This document shows, in pieces, positions 48,452 to 56,250 of a stretch of 64,000 bases of DNA. How positions within the stretch are numbered: the stretch's first letter is position 1; the number at the start of each line of letters is the position of its first letter. Both the position numbers and the translations under genes were made by a program. The stretch is from Mesorhizobium sp. (GTDB lineage: Bacteria > Pseudomonadota > Alphaproteobacteria > Rhizobiales > Rhizobiaceae), in NCBI GenBank assembly GCA_004017535.1, contig SAJS01000003.1, positions 310,001-374,000 of the forward strand. The letters are read 5' to 3'. The notes beneath the pieces were generated by a model. It was not told where the DNA came from. It searched no databases and worked only from the letters and a program-made list of their open reading frames with translations.

Positions 48452-50467
48452 CTACCCGATCCCGCCCGTCACGACATACGCGCCAGCAGTGCGCCCATCC
48501 GGCAACCTCACGACGGCCGTGACGATCGAGCCATATGAACCCCGCCAGACGCTGTGGAAAGCTTGATGCGTCGCGGCGGGCACCACGATCCGGCCGGTGT
48601 AGCGGTTCCCGCCGGCCTGCATGATCACCGGCTCGCCGTTGACGTGGATTTTCACGGCTACTTCCGGCTCCGCCGCCGCGATCTCCAGCGCGATCGTAAT
48701 CTCGTCGGTGTCGCCGGCGCGGACCGTCTCGGCAGTCAGCTTCAGGGCAAACGGCGCATCGCCAGCGCCACTCCTCCCACCGCTGCCCGCCGCAAACACA
48801 TCATCGGCAAGCGCCGGCGTGCGCGGCGGGGCGGTGCGGCGCTTAGTGGCGCGCTCATAGTCGCCGGCCATCGTCAGTAGCGCCGTGTCGTCATACGCCT
48901 TGCCGGCGAAGGTGAGGCCCACCGGCATGCCGATATCGGCCATGGTGCCCATCGGCACCGTCACCGTCGGGATGCCCAGATGCCGCCAGACGAGATTGCC
49001 GTTGGCGACCCAGGTGCCGTTGCGCCAGGCGAGCCGGGCGGAAGCCTCGTTGACGTCGGCATCGGCCGGCCCGACATCGGCCACCGCCGGCAGCACGACG
49101 GCATCGAGGCGATTGGCATCGAGCCAATCCTCGAAGTCGGCGCGGCGCGTTGCCTCGAGGCCGTTCAGGCCTTCTCCGATGGTTGGGATATCTTCCAGTC
49201 GCGCGACGCCCCGCTTCGCCCGCTCGACATACTGCGCCAGATCGAGATCGGCCTCGCCGTAACGGTCGCGCAACGTGCCCGGCGGCTGCGGGAAGATCTT
49301 TGCGCCGTCGACTGAAGCAAGATCGGGGATGGCCGGGTCGGCATTGGCGCGCAGGAAATCGTCCCACGACCAGATCGACAGGTCCCAGATCTCCCTTTCG
49401 GCGAATTCCGGCGGCACCAGCCCACGATCCACCATGGAGCGGGCGCCGGGGCGGTCGCGCTCGTAATTGGACACGACAGGGAAATCGACCTCCACCACCT
49501 CCGCGCCAAGGGCTTGCAGGTCTCGCGCCGCCTGCCGCCAGAGCTCCAGCACCGAGGCGCGCGTCTCGATCGGCCTGTCGGCGCCTTCATCCTTGCCGAT
49601 ATACATTTTGGGCACGCCGAGCCGTTTGCCCTTGAGCGCGCCTTGCAGCGGAAGGGCGGTGTAGCTCGCCGGCCGCAGCGCCGACGCTTTCGGGATATCC
49701 ACCCAGCGCTGGACGCGCCAGAAATCGCCGCGCGCTTCGGCGTCGTCGGCGACGATCACGTCGAGCAGTTCCAGCATGTCGGCGATGCTGCGCGTATGCG
49801 GCACCACCACATCCATGGTCGGCACCAGGGGCCAGTTGCCGCGCACCGAGATCACGCCGCGCGAGGGCGTGTAGGCGGTGAGCGCATTGTTGGACGCCGG
49901 CGCGCGCCCGGACGACCAGGTTTCCTCGCCGAGTCCGAAAGCGGCGAAGGATGAGGCGGTCGCGGTGCCCGAGCCGTTGGACGACCCGGAGGCGAAGGCG
50001 GCGGTGAGGAAATCCTTGTTGTACGGGCTCTCGGCGCGGCCATAGACGCCACGCTGCATGCCGCCATTAGCCATCGGCGGCATGTTGGTGAGGCCGATCA
50101 GCACCGCGCCCGCGGCTCGCAGCCTGGCGATGGTGAAGGCGTCCTCCGTGGCGACGAGATGCTCGAAGGCCGGCGAGCCGGCAGCAACCGTCAGTCCCTT
50201 GGCCTTGTAGCTATCCTTGGCGGTATAGGGGATGCCGTCGAGCGGCCCGAGCGCCTTGCCCTCGCGGCGGCGCCGGTCGGACGCTTCCGCCTCGTCGAAC
50301 ATGTTGGGATTGAGGACGGGAACCGCGTTCAGCGCGATGCCGTGACGGTCGTAACGGGCGATGCGCCTGAGATATGCGGCGACCAGTTCGACGCTGGTGG
50401 CGGTGCCGTCCTCCAGCGCGCCGCGAAGGTCGGCGATCGAGGCTTCGACGAGGTGGAGGGTAGGCAT
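48452..50467 (-). CDS. Amidase-signature family enzyme with C-terminal extra domain
   Basis: 671 residues. Amidase-signature core, about 1-540: catalytic Lys in GIPYTAKDSYKAKGLTVAAG, cis-Ser in SGSSNGSGTATASSFAAFGL and nucleophile Ser in GEETWSSGRAPASNNALTAY (the usual D-T-G-G-S-I-R reads E-T-W-S-S-G-R). An extra 120-residue beta-rich domain follows from about 545 (DAPFALKLTAETVRAGDTDE onward). Usual amidases end near 500, so the tail is unusual. Hydrolyses an amide or nitrile-derived amide. ATG 50467. Confidence 0.92.
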   Translation of the reverse strand: MPTLHLVEASIADLRGALEDGTATSVELVAAYLRRIARYDRHGIALNAVPVLNPNMFDEAEASDRRRREGKALGPLDGIPYTAKDSYKAKGLTVAAGSPAFEHLVATEDAFTIARLRAAGAVLIGLTNMPPMANGGMQRGVYGRAESPYNKDFLTAAFASGSSNGSGTATASSFAAFGLGEETWSSGRAPASNNALTAYTPSRGVISVRGNWPLVPTMDVVVPHTRSIADMLELLDVIVADDAEARGDFWRVQRWVDIPKASALRPASYTALPLQGALKGKRLGVPKMYIGKDEGADRPIETRASVLELWRQAARDLQALGAEVVEVDFPVVSNYERDRPGARSMVDRGLVPPEFAEREIWDLSIWSWDDFLRANADPAIPDLASVDGAKIFPQPPGTLRDRYGEADLDLAQYVERAKRGVARLEDIPTIGEGLNGLEATRRADFEDWLDANRLDAVVLPAVADVGPADADVNEASARLAWRNGTWVANGNLVWRHLGIPTVTVPMGTMADIGMPVGLTFAGKAYDDTALLTMAGDYERATKRRTAPPRTPALADDVFAAGSGGRSGAGDAPFALKLTAETVRAGDTDEITIALEIAAAEPEVAVKIHVNGEPVIMQAGGNRYTGRIVVPAATHQAFHSVWRGSYGSIVTAVVRLPDGRTAGAYVVTGGIG

Positions 50468-50563
50468 GATTGGCTCGGCTGGCGTGGCGTCTCGCTACCA
50501 TTGCCCTGCCTGGTGTTTACACCGCAAGGGGGCGTTCGAGGAATGGCGCCGAGGTCAAAGCTG

Positions 50564-50592
50564 CTGATCTCCCCTCTTGTGGGGGAGATCAG
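50564..50592. repeat. Perfect hairpin CTGATCTCCCC...GGGGAGATCAG
   Basis: CTGATCTCCCCTCTTGTGGGGGAGATCAG: arms of 10-11 bp around a 7-base loop. It lies in the short gap between the amidase and WD40 genes and is a member of the same family as the repeat arms at 62201-62360. Confidence 0.75.
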
Positions 50593-50629
50593 CCGTCACG
50601 CCGGCTTTCGCCAATCTTCAACGTTGCGG

Positions 50630-52279
50630 CTATTCCGGCGCCCCCGCAAACAGCACCGTCCCATTCCCGCCCGCCGCGGGCCAGTCGCGGATGGTGCGGT
50701 CGATGCCGCCGGTGAGAAGCGTGCCGTCGGCGGCGAAGGCGACCGAATACATCGGCCCGGTGCCGGGATCGAACTCGGCGATCTCGGCGCCCGTATCCAG
50801 GTTCCATATCCGCGCCGTCCCGTCGAGCGATGCGGAGCCGAGACGCTTGCCGTCGGCCGACAAAGCCAACGCATAGACCGTGCCGGAATGGCCGTCGAAG
50901 CGGCGCACTTCCTTGAAGCTATCGATATCCCAGAGCTTTATCGTGTAGTCGCCGCTGCCGGTCACCGCGTAGTGGCCGTCGGCCAGGAAGACCGCGCCAT
51001 AGGCGCCGCGGTCGTGACCGTGCCAACTGCGCAGCTGCTGGCCCGCAACGATATCCCACAGCTTTAATTCGCCGTCGATGCTGCCGGTGAGCGCCCTGGT
51101 GCCGTCGGGCGAGATGGCGACGGAGCTCACCGACCAGTCGTGGCCAGGCAGCACATGCGACACCGTCCCCTTCTCCAGGTCCCAGACCACCACGGAACCG
51201 CTGTCGTGGCCGCTGACGGCGCGCTTGCCGTCCGGGCTGACCTTCAGTTGCCTGACGCCGCCATTCGCCCCTGACGAGAAGACATGCAGCACCGTGCCAT
51301 CGGAGAGCTGGCGCAGCACGATCTCGCCATCGTCACCGCCAGTGAGCGCGGTCTTGCCGTCGGGCATGAAAAGCGCGCTGCGCGCCATGTCCTTATGAAC
51401 GCCGAGATCGCGGATCAGCCGCTTGCCGTCGATGTCCCAGAGCTTGATCATGCGGTCGGTGCTTGCGCTCATGATCTCGTGGCCGTCGGCCGACACCGCC
51501 AGCCAGACGACGGCGTCGCGGTGGCCTTCTGGCGCCGTCGGCTGGGCCGGAGGCGCCGGCCGAGGCGGCGCCACTGTCGGCGGCGGCGTTGCGGGCGCGA
51601 GTGCCGTCTGCTCGGTCGGCTGGACGGGCTGTGCCGGTTGAGCAGGCTGCGGCGGTACGGACTTGGCCGGCGCAGCGGCCGGCTGGACGGGAGCCGCAAC
51701 CGGCTCTGCGGGCGGCGCGGGTTTCGCGACTTCCTCCTGCGCGGGTGCGCGCGTGGCTGGCTTGGCGCTCGCCTCCGGCGTGGTTGGTTTGGCACTCGCC
51801 TCCGGCGTAGTTGGTTTGGCACTCGCCTCCGGCGTAGTTGGTTTGGCACTCGCCTCCGGCTCGGGCTTAAGCTCGGATGGCCGAGGCGCCGGCTCCGCCC
51901 GTGCGGTGGCGACTTCCTTCGCCGGCTCGCTGCGCGGCTCCTGTATCCGCCACGGGCCGAACTGGTCGGCGACGATGACGAGCAGGGCCAGGAGCGGCAA
52001 AGCGAGCGCTGCGCGGCGCAGCCGCGGATGGCCTGCCGGCGCGATCTCGGCGTCGCGGCCGAACAAAGGGGCGTCCGGATCGCGCCTGGCGGCGCCCGGC
52101 AGCAGGCCGGCGAGGAACAGCAGCCCGGCAAGGACCGACAGCAAGCCGGCCACGCCGAAGATCTCCAGGCGCATCATTGCCAGCGGCTTGCCGCCTAGCG
52201 CCGGATAAAGCTTGGCGAAACAGGCAATGCCGACGATCAGCATCGCCAGGGCCAGCAGCCCGTCGGTCAATCTCTTCAT
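50630..52279 (-). CDS. Membrane-anchored WD40 repeat protein with Ala/Pro linker
   Basis: 549 residues. Three hydrophobic segments in the first 110 residues (GLLALAMLIVGIACFAKL, GVAGLLSVLAGLLFLAGLLP, ALALPLLALLVIVADQF). A proline/alanine-rich linker, about 115-250, contains four EASAKPTTP repeats. Then about seven WD40 blades (W-D-I-D-G-K, AVSGHDSGSVVVWDLEKGTV, GSIDGELKLWDIVAGQ, ASLDGTARIWNLDTGAEI). The propeller is probably periplasmic; it would serve as a protein-binding platform. The repeat tract at 51753-51860 is a place of length change. Confidence 0.93.
   Translation of the reverse strand: MKRLTDGLLALAMLIVGIACFAKLYPALGGKPLAMMRLEIFGVAGLLSVLAGLLFLAGLLPGAARRDPDAPLFGRDAEIAPAGHPRLRRAALALPLLALLVIVADQFGPWRIQEPRSEPAKEVATARAEPAPRPSELKPEPEASAKPTTPEASAKPTTPEASAKPTTPEASAKPATRAPAQEEVAKPAPPAEPVAAPVQPAAAPAKSVPPQPAQPAQPVQPTEQTALAPATPPPTVAPPRPAPPAQPTAPEGHRDAVVWLAVSADGHEIMSASTDRMIKLWDIDGKRLIRDLGVHKDMARSALFMPDGKTALTGGDDGEIVLRQLSDGTVLHVFSSGANGGVRQLKVSPDGKRAVSGHDSGSVVVWDLEKGTVSHVLPGHDWSVSSVAISPDGTRALTGSIDGELKLWDIVAGQQLRSWHGHDRGAYGAVFLADGHYAVTGSGDYTIKLWDIDSFKEVRRFDGHSGTVYALALSADGKRLGSASLDGTARIWNLDTGAEIAEFDPGTGPMYSVAFAADGTLLTGGIDRTIRDWPAAGGNGTVLFAGAPE
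51753..51860. repeat. 27-bp tandem repeat inside the WD40 gene linker
   Basis: Four head-to-tail 27-bp units (GTAGTTGGTTTGGCACTCGC core), each encoding EASAKPTTP on the minus strand. The middle two are identical and the outer ones diverge. Likely slippage-prone. Confidence 0.9.
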
Positions 52280-52414
52280 CGGTCTTCCCCCGCCGCTCCC
52301 TTGTCACATGCGGCGGTAGGCCGGCCCCGGCATCTTAGCCGAGCTCGCGGCCAGGCTGAGTGCAAGAGATCACACAGTCCCGTTGGTGATATGCTTCTCA
52401 TCCAGCTCCAGCGG

Positions 52415-52550
52415 CCGCAGCCATCATACTATCGGGCCGCTGTTCATCAGTAAAACTCTATCCCCAGCTATAGAACGGCGACCCCGGCCGCTTGCTTGAC
52501 AGAAATCGTTCATGTGAGATTATGCGCCAAGGGTCTAGGAGGGCAATCAC
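52415..52550 (+). promoter_or_regulatory. Conserved upstream region and sigma70-type promoter, RiPP-like module 1
   Basis: TTGACA (52496-52501), 17 bases, ATTATG (52519-52524), with ribosome-binding site AGGAGGG before ATG 52551. A block of about 135 bp is shared with the region before the second peptide gene (54270-54405). Confidence 0.75.
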
Positions 52551-52649
52551 ATGAAGAAAATTTACGAAAAGCCGGTTTTCGTCCGCAAGGGCAAGCTTTC
52601 GGCGGTGGTGGCGGGTCCTTCGGTCGTCATCGTCAACGGGGGCGTCTGA
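52551..52649 (+). CDS. Putative RiPP precursor peptide 1 (32 aa)
   Basis: 32 residues. Leader MKKI then YEKPVFVRKGKLSAVVAG, core-like tail PSVVIVNGGV. The Y-x-x-P...G-x-L-x-x-V pattern is that of lasso-peptide-type RiPP leaders recognised by an RRE. The leader is nearly identical to the peptide at 54406 but the tail differs, the typical pattern of a precursor. The tail has no Asp/Glu at positions 7-9, so a classic lasso ring is not possible. No maturation genes lie within the window. AGGAGGG ribosome-binding site and TTGACA-N17-ATTATG promoter. Confidence 0.75.
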   Translation: MKKIYEKPVFVRKGKLSAVVAGPSVVIVNGGV

Positions 52650-52796
52650 GCGTTAATCCGGGCCGACAGCCGTGGCGCGCTGACAATTTCCTGACAAGTG
52701 GCTCCGGCTGAAGCGAATGATGTATAGCGGAAACGTTTAGCCGCTCTGCTTCGTTTCTGAGCCGTTTGGCGGAAACCGTATCGCACTTTTCTTGCT

Positions 52797-52904
52797 CTAA
52801 AGCGCGTCGCGATCTTTCCAGATTCGCTCCATGCGCTTTAGGTTTTTGATTTTGCGCATGTCTTTATCCCGAAACCGGTTCTCACTTTCGGGAGCCATGC
52901 TTTA
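52797..52904. repeat. Two-hairpin dispersed intergenic repeat, copy 3, with truncated AATTCC repeat
   Basis: CTAAAGCGCGTCGCGATCTT ... GCTCCATGCGCTTTAGG then CGCATGTCTTTATCCCGAAA...TTTCGGGAGCCATGCTTT. Reverse orientation to copy 1 at 1082. Immediately before it (52755-52796) GGCGGAAACCG...CACTTTTCTTGCT is a worn form of the AATTCC/GGAATT element. Confidence 0.85.
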
Positions 52905-52918
52905 ACGGCGGGTCGCGT

Positions 52919-54109
52919 TCAAAGCGCTACCGTCAGATCGTCCAATACAGCCTGCCAATGATGCTTGGTGGAGATGCGTATGCGCGTCACCGCCTTCAGC
53001 ATCGGCGCGTAGTGGACCGGCGCCAGCGCCGACAGCGCGATCTCATCGCTGGCGATCAGCTCTTTCCCCAACCAGCTTTCGACCAGTGCGACCTCACCCT
53101 CCGAGGCCAGCCAGGCTGCGGTCAGCATCACCGAATGGAAACCGAATGGCGCGGCGCGGCCGAACTCGGCCGGATGGCCGCTGCTGGTATAGGCGATGTA
53201 AGCGCCCGACACGTTGCCGTTGACATAACCTTCGCTGCTTGGGGTGTGATCGCGCGACATGGCGTTGAGATTGTGCCAGTCGAGACCGGCGTGACCAGAC
53301 GGCACCTTGCACAGGCCGCGCGGCGTTATGTCGTCGAAGCCGATGGCCTTGAGCGGCGCGTCGGGCGCGAGCGCGCCGGGCGCCAACAGGCCGAGGTCGA
53401 TCGGATAGCCCGATAGCTTGAGTCGCCGATCGAGCCCGGAACCGGCAATGGCGATTTCATCGGCATCGACGCCCAGCGGGAAGCGGAAGGCGCCGTCCGC
53501 AGGCAGCGCGTGGCTTTCGAGCAACTCGCCCTTGCCCATGACCAACAGCGTCGCTTCCACCCTTGCCGGCGTGCTGCCGCTCGCCGTCCGCCCTGGCGCG
53601 AGGCCGACCGGTTTCGGCAGGCCCTCGCCGGCGAGGCCGACCATGGAGCCTGGCGCTTCCACCAGGCGCACCGCCTGGTTCGCATTGGCACTGGTAGCGC
53701 GCCAGCCGGGCGGCACCGAGACCGAGAAGCGATAGCTGCCGGGCCGCCGGATCGCCGTGCTACGGCGCTTCGACGACATGGGGAAATTGGCGAAGCCGGC
53801 ACCGTTGCTGCGCGCCGAGGCGAGGAAACTGCCGCGCCCGTCATAGAGCCGCACCACGATGCCCGCCATCGGCCGGTCGGCTTGGCCGTAAGTGCCGTCG
53901 CCGTCGACATCCATGTAGATAAAGGACGAGAAGTTGAGCTTACCGGATCTCGGCGCCCATTTGACGCGCGCCGCATAGTCGCCCGCCGGATTGGGATTGC
54001 CGCGCGCCCTGCGGCGCTTGCGGCGCAAGTGCAGCGCGATCGCTATGAGGGCTACAGCGCCAGCAAGGACGACGGCCGAGATGAGGGCGGCAAGGACGGT
54101 ATCAGCCAT
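52919..54109 (-). CDS. Membrane-anchored protein with SdrD-B-like beta segment (396 aa)
   Basis: 396 residues from ATG 54109. An N-terminal membrane helix VLAALISAVVLAGAVALIAI then an Arg-rich stop-transfer. Next a surface-protein B-repeat-like segment: FIYMDVDGDGTYGQADRPMA, GIVVRLYDGRGSFLASARSN, GSYRFSVSVPPGW, the D-x-D-G-D-G Ca2+ loop and Y-D style of SdrD-B domains. The remainder (LLESHALPADGAFRFPLGVD and the C-terminal domain) is not recognised. It lies between the two peptide genes on the opposite strand. Possibly a surface or periplasmic binding protein; function inferred only loosely. Confidence 0.75.
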   Translation of the reverse strand: MADTVLAALISAVVLAGAVALIAIALHLRRKRRRARGNPNPAGDYAARVKWAPRSGKLNFSSFIYMDVDGDGTYGQADRPMAGIVVRLYDGRGSFLASARSNGAGFANFPMSSKRRSTAIRRPGSYRFSVSVPPGWRATSANANQAVRLVEAPGSMVGLAGEGLPKPVGLAPGRTASGSTPARVEATLLVMGKGELLESHALPADGAFRFPLGVDADEIAIAGSGLDRRLKLSGYPIDLGLLAPGALAPDAPLKAIGFDDITPRGLCKVPSGHAGLDWHNLNAMSRDHTPSSEGYVNGNVSGAYIAYTSSGHPAEFGRAAPFGFHSVMLTAAWLASEGEVALVESWLGKELIASDEIALSALAPVHYAPMLKAVTRIRISTKHHWQAVLDDLTVAL

Positions 54110-54269
54110 GATGGGGAAGCGGTGGCTGGAGATAGGTGGATAAGACCAGAAGCATGATAATTGTATCCCCATGTTTGCAGCAGATTAGCGTCGGACATGC
54201 ATGCCGCAAGTCATTGTCACGTTCCGGATTTGAGATGCCGGCGGGACAGCGCAGATCTCCCTTCTCCCG

Positions 54270-54405
54270 CCGCGACCATCACACTATTGGGCGGCGGTTA
54301 CTTCAGTAGAACGCTGTCCCCAGAAACGGAACGGCCCGTCCTGGCCGCTTGACAGGAACTCGTGATATGAGATTATCGAACGGGATTTTCGAGGAGAGCA
54401 ATCGC
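54270..54405 (+). promoter_or_regulatory. Conserved upstream region and sigma70-type promoter, RiPP-like module 2
   Basis: TTGACA (54349-54354), 17 bases, ATTATC (54372-54377), ribosome-binding site GAGGAGAG before ATG 54406. Parallel to 52415-52550 with many matching bases. Confidence 0.75.
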
Positions 54406-54489
54406 ATGAAGAAGACTTACGAGAAGCCTGTTTTCGTCCGCAAGGGCAAGCTTTCGGCTGTTGTGGCCGGCTCGCTGCCTCCAACTTGA
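54406..54489 (+). CDS. Putative RiPP precursor peptide 2 (27 aa)
   Basis: 27 residues: MKKT then YEKPVFVRKGKLSAVVAG and the tail SLPPT. The leader differs from peptide 1 at one position, and the tail is different and five residues long. A hairpin terminator follows at 54514. As for peptide 1, no modification enzyme is adjacent, so maturation would be in trans. It could also be a degraded second copy whose core has been cut short. Confidence 0.72.
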   Translation: MKKTYEKPVFVRKGKLSAVVAGSLPPT

Positions 54490-54513
54490 TCGGGAGACTC
54501 AAAGCTTGCAATG

Positions 54514-54543
54514 ATCCCCGCCCACGGCGGGGATTTCTGTTTT
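54514..54543 (+). terminator. Rho-independent terminator
   Basis: Arms ATCCCCGCC and GGCGGGGAT, loop CAC, tail TTCTGTTTT. 25 bases after the stop of peptide gene 2. Confidence 0.88.
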
Positions 54544-54623
54544 CGCGGCGCGAGCAGGAATTGCGCCGGATCAAGGGAGCGAACCCCGACCGCGGCTAGC
54601 GTGAGCCAGTCGGAGGTCTGCTG

Positions 54624-55286
54624 ATGCTGCCTTTCACCATCGATCAGTTCCTGGCCAATCTTGCCGCGTACAACCAGGCCATCTGGCCCGTTCAACTGGC
54701 AGCCTTTGGCCTTGGCGGTTGCGCGGTGGTCCTGCTCCTGTTGCGGCCGAGAACGGCCGATTGACTTATTACGGCCATCCTAGCTGCCATGTGGTTCTGG
54801 ACGGGCGTCGCATATCACTGGCTCTATTTCAGCCAGATCAACCAGGCCGCTCTGGTCTTTGGCGCCTTGATCGTCGCGCAGGCAGCGCTGCTGGCCTATG
54901 TCGGCATCAGGAAACAACTGCGTTTCGGCCGGGATTTCGAACCTGCGGTGGGCGTGGGCATCGCCTTCGTGGGCTACGCGATCGTGCTCTATCCGCTGAT
55001 CGGCATCTGGACGGGTCACGCATATCCCCGGATGCCGGCGTTTGGCGTCATGCCCTGTCCGGTTACCATATTCACCTTCGGGCTGTTGCTTCTCGCCAAA
55101 CAGCCGCTGCCGCGGCCGCTGCTTGCCATTCCGTTGACCTGGTCCTTGATCGGAGGAAGTGCCGCGTTCCTCCTCGGCGTGCCGCAGGACTGGCTGCTGC
55201 TGGCGAGCGGGGTCATTGCGGTTCCGCTCATCATCCTGGGGGGTCGCAGGCATTCGCACGCGCAGATCTCTGGAAAGCCCGTGTGA
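54624..55286 (+). pseudogene. DUF6064 family gene with one in-frame stop codon
   Basis: ATG 54624 (GGAGG upstream) opens LPFTIDQFLANLAAYNQAIW and a membrane helix, RPRTAD, then TGA at 54762-54764. The same frame continues LITAILAAMWFWTGVAYHWL and six more helices to 55286, ending HAQISGKPV. DUF6064 proteins run straight through this point (R at the stop position is expected; CGA to TGA is a single change). Without suppression the gene gives a 46-residue stub; the ATG at 54789 could restart a shorter protein. Either a fresh nonsense mutation or a sequencing error. Confidence 0.85.
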
Positions 55287-55289
55287 GCG

Positions 55290-56063
55290 TCAGCCCAGTT
55301 CCACCCACACCGGCGCGTGGTCGCTGGGGTTTTCCCCTCCCCGCACCTCGCGGTCGATGCCCGCCGCTTTCAGTTTTCGAGCCAGCTTCTTCGACAGCAG
55401 GATGTGGTCTAGCCGCAAGCCGGCGTCGCGTGGCCAGCGGTTCCGGCGGTAGTCCCAGAAAGTGTAGAGCCTCTCTTCCCTTGGAAAGACCTTGCGCAAT
55501 GCGTCGGTCCAGCCCTGGTCGATCAGCGCGGCGAAGGCGGCGCGGCTTTCAGGCTGCACCAGCGCGTTCTCGTCATATGAGCGGGTCTGGTAGATGTCGC
55601 GCTGCTCGGGCACGATGTTGAAATCGCCGGCAAGCGCCACCGGCAGGCCGGTGTCGAGGAGCTCGGCCGCATGCGCGGCGAAGCGCTGGTGCCAGGCGAG
55701 CTTGTAGTCGAATTTCGGGCCCGGCCGCGGATTGCCGTTCGGCGCGTAGAGGCAGGCGATGACGACGCCATCGACCGCCGCCTCGATGTAGCGGGCCTGG
55801 CGGTCGGCATCGTCGCCGGGCAGCGCGTCGCGCGTCAGGATAGGCTGGGCGCCGCGCGCCAGGATCGCAACGCCGTTCCAGGTCGGCTCGCCCTTCCACA
55901 CCGCGCCATAGCCGGCCTTGGCAAGCCGTGTCAGCGGGAATTGCGTGTCGCGGGATTTCAGCTCCTGCAGGCAGACGACATCGGGTTTGGCGCGCGCCAG
56001 CCAGGCCAGCAGGTTTTCCAGCCGGCTGTTGATGTTGTTGATGTTGAAGGTGGCGAGTTTCAT
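55290..56063 (-). CDS. xth: Exodeoxyribonuclease III (AP endonuclease)
   Basis: 257 residues. Exonuclease III/EEP fold: NINNINSRLENLLAWLARAK, CLQELKSRD with the catalytic Glu, LYAPNGNPRPGPKFDYKLAW, AGDFNIVPEQRDIY with Asp-Asn, and SDHAPVWVELG with the catalytic His. It repairs abasic sites and removes 3' blocks in base-excision repair. Cytosolic. ATG 56063 has no strong ribosome-binding site. Confidence 0.95.
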   Translation of the reverse strand: MKLATFNINNINSRLENLLAWLARAKPDVVCLQELKSRDTQFPLTRLAKAGYGAVWKGEPTWNGVAILARGAQPILTRDALPGDDADRQARYIEAAVDGVVIACLYAPNGNPRPGPKFDYKLAWHQRFAAHAAELLDTGLPVALAGDFNIVPEQRDIYQTRSYDENALVQPESRAAFAALIDQGWTDALRKVFPREERLYTFWDYRRNRWPRDAGLRLDHILLSKKLARKLKAAGIDREVRGGENPSDHAPVWVELG

Positions 56064-56087
56064 GTTTGGATGCCGAAAGCGCCTTTC

Positions 56088-56250
56088 GCTTCGTCATCCT
56101 CGGGCTTGACCCGAGGATCCATGCCGTGACGACCACTGCGGAATGCGGCGGGGCAGAATTCTGAACCATTGCAACGCCTTAGCGTCGCGGCATGGATCCT
56201 AGGGTCTGCGCGCATCGCTTCGCTCCTTGCTTCGCCCTAGGATGACGAAA
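56088..56250. repeat. CGTCATCC-type dispersed repeat, copy 2
   Basis: CTTCGTCATCCTCGGGCTTG-type opening, inner AGAATTCT and the ending CCTTGCTTCGCCCTAGGATG-ACGAA. Outer arms TTCGTCATCCT and AGGATGACGAA pair perfectly. The right arm overlaps the stop of the hydrolase at 56237. Confidence 0.88.

Noticed and set aside
52551-54489. Calling the peptides canonical lasso peptides
   Set aside because: Core tails lack the Asp/Glu at positions 7-9 needed for the macrolactam ring, and no B1/B2/C genes are present. Kept as RiPP-like only.
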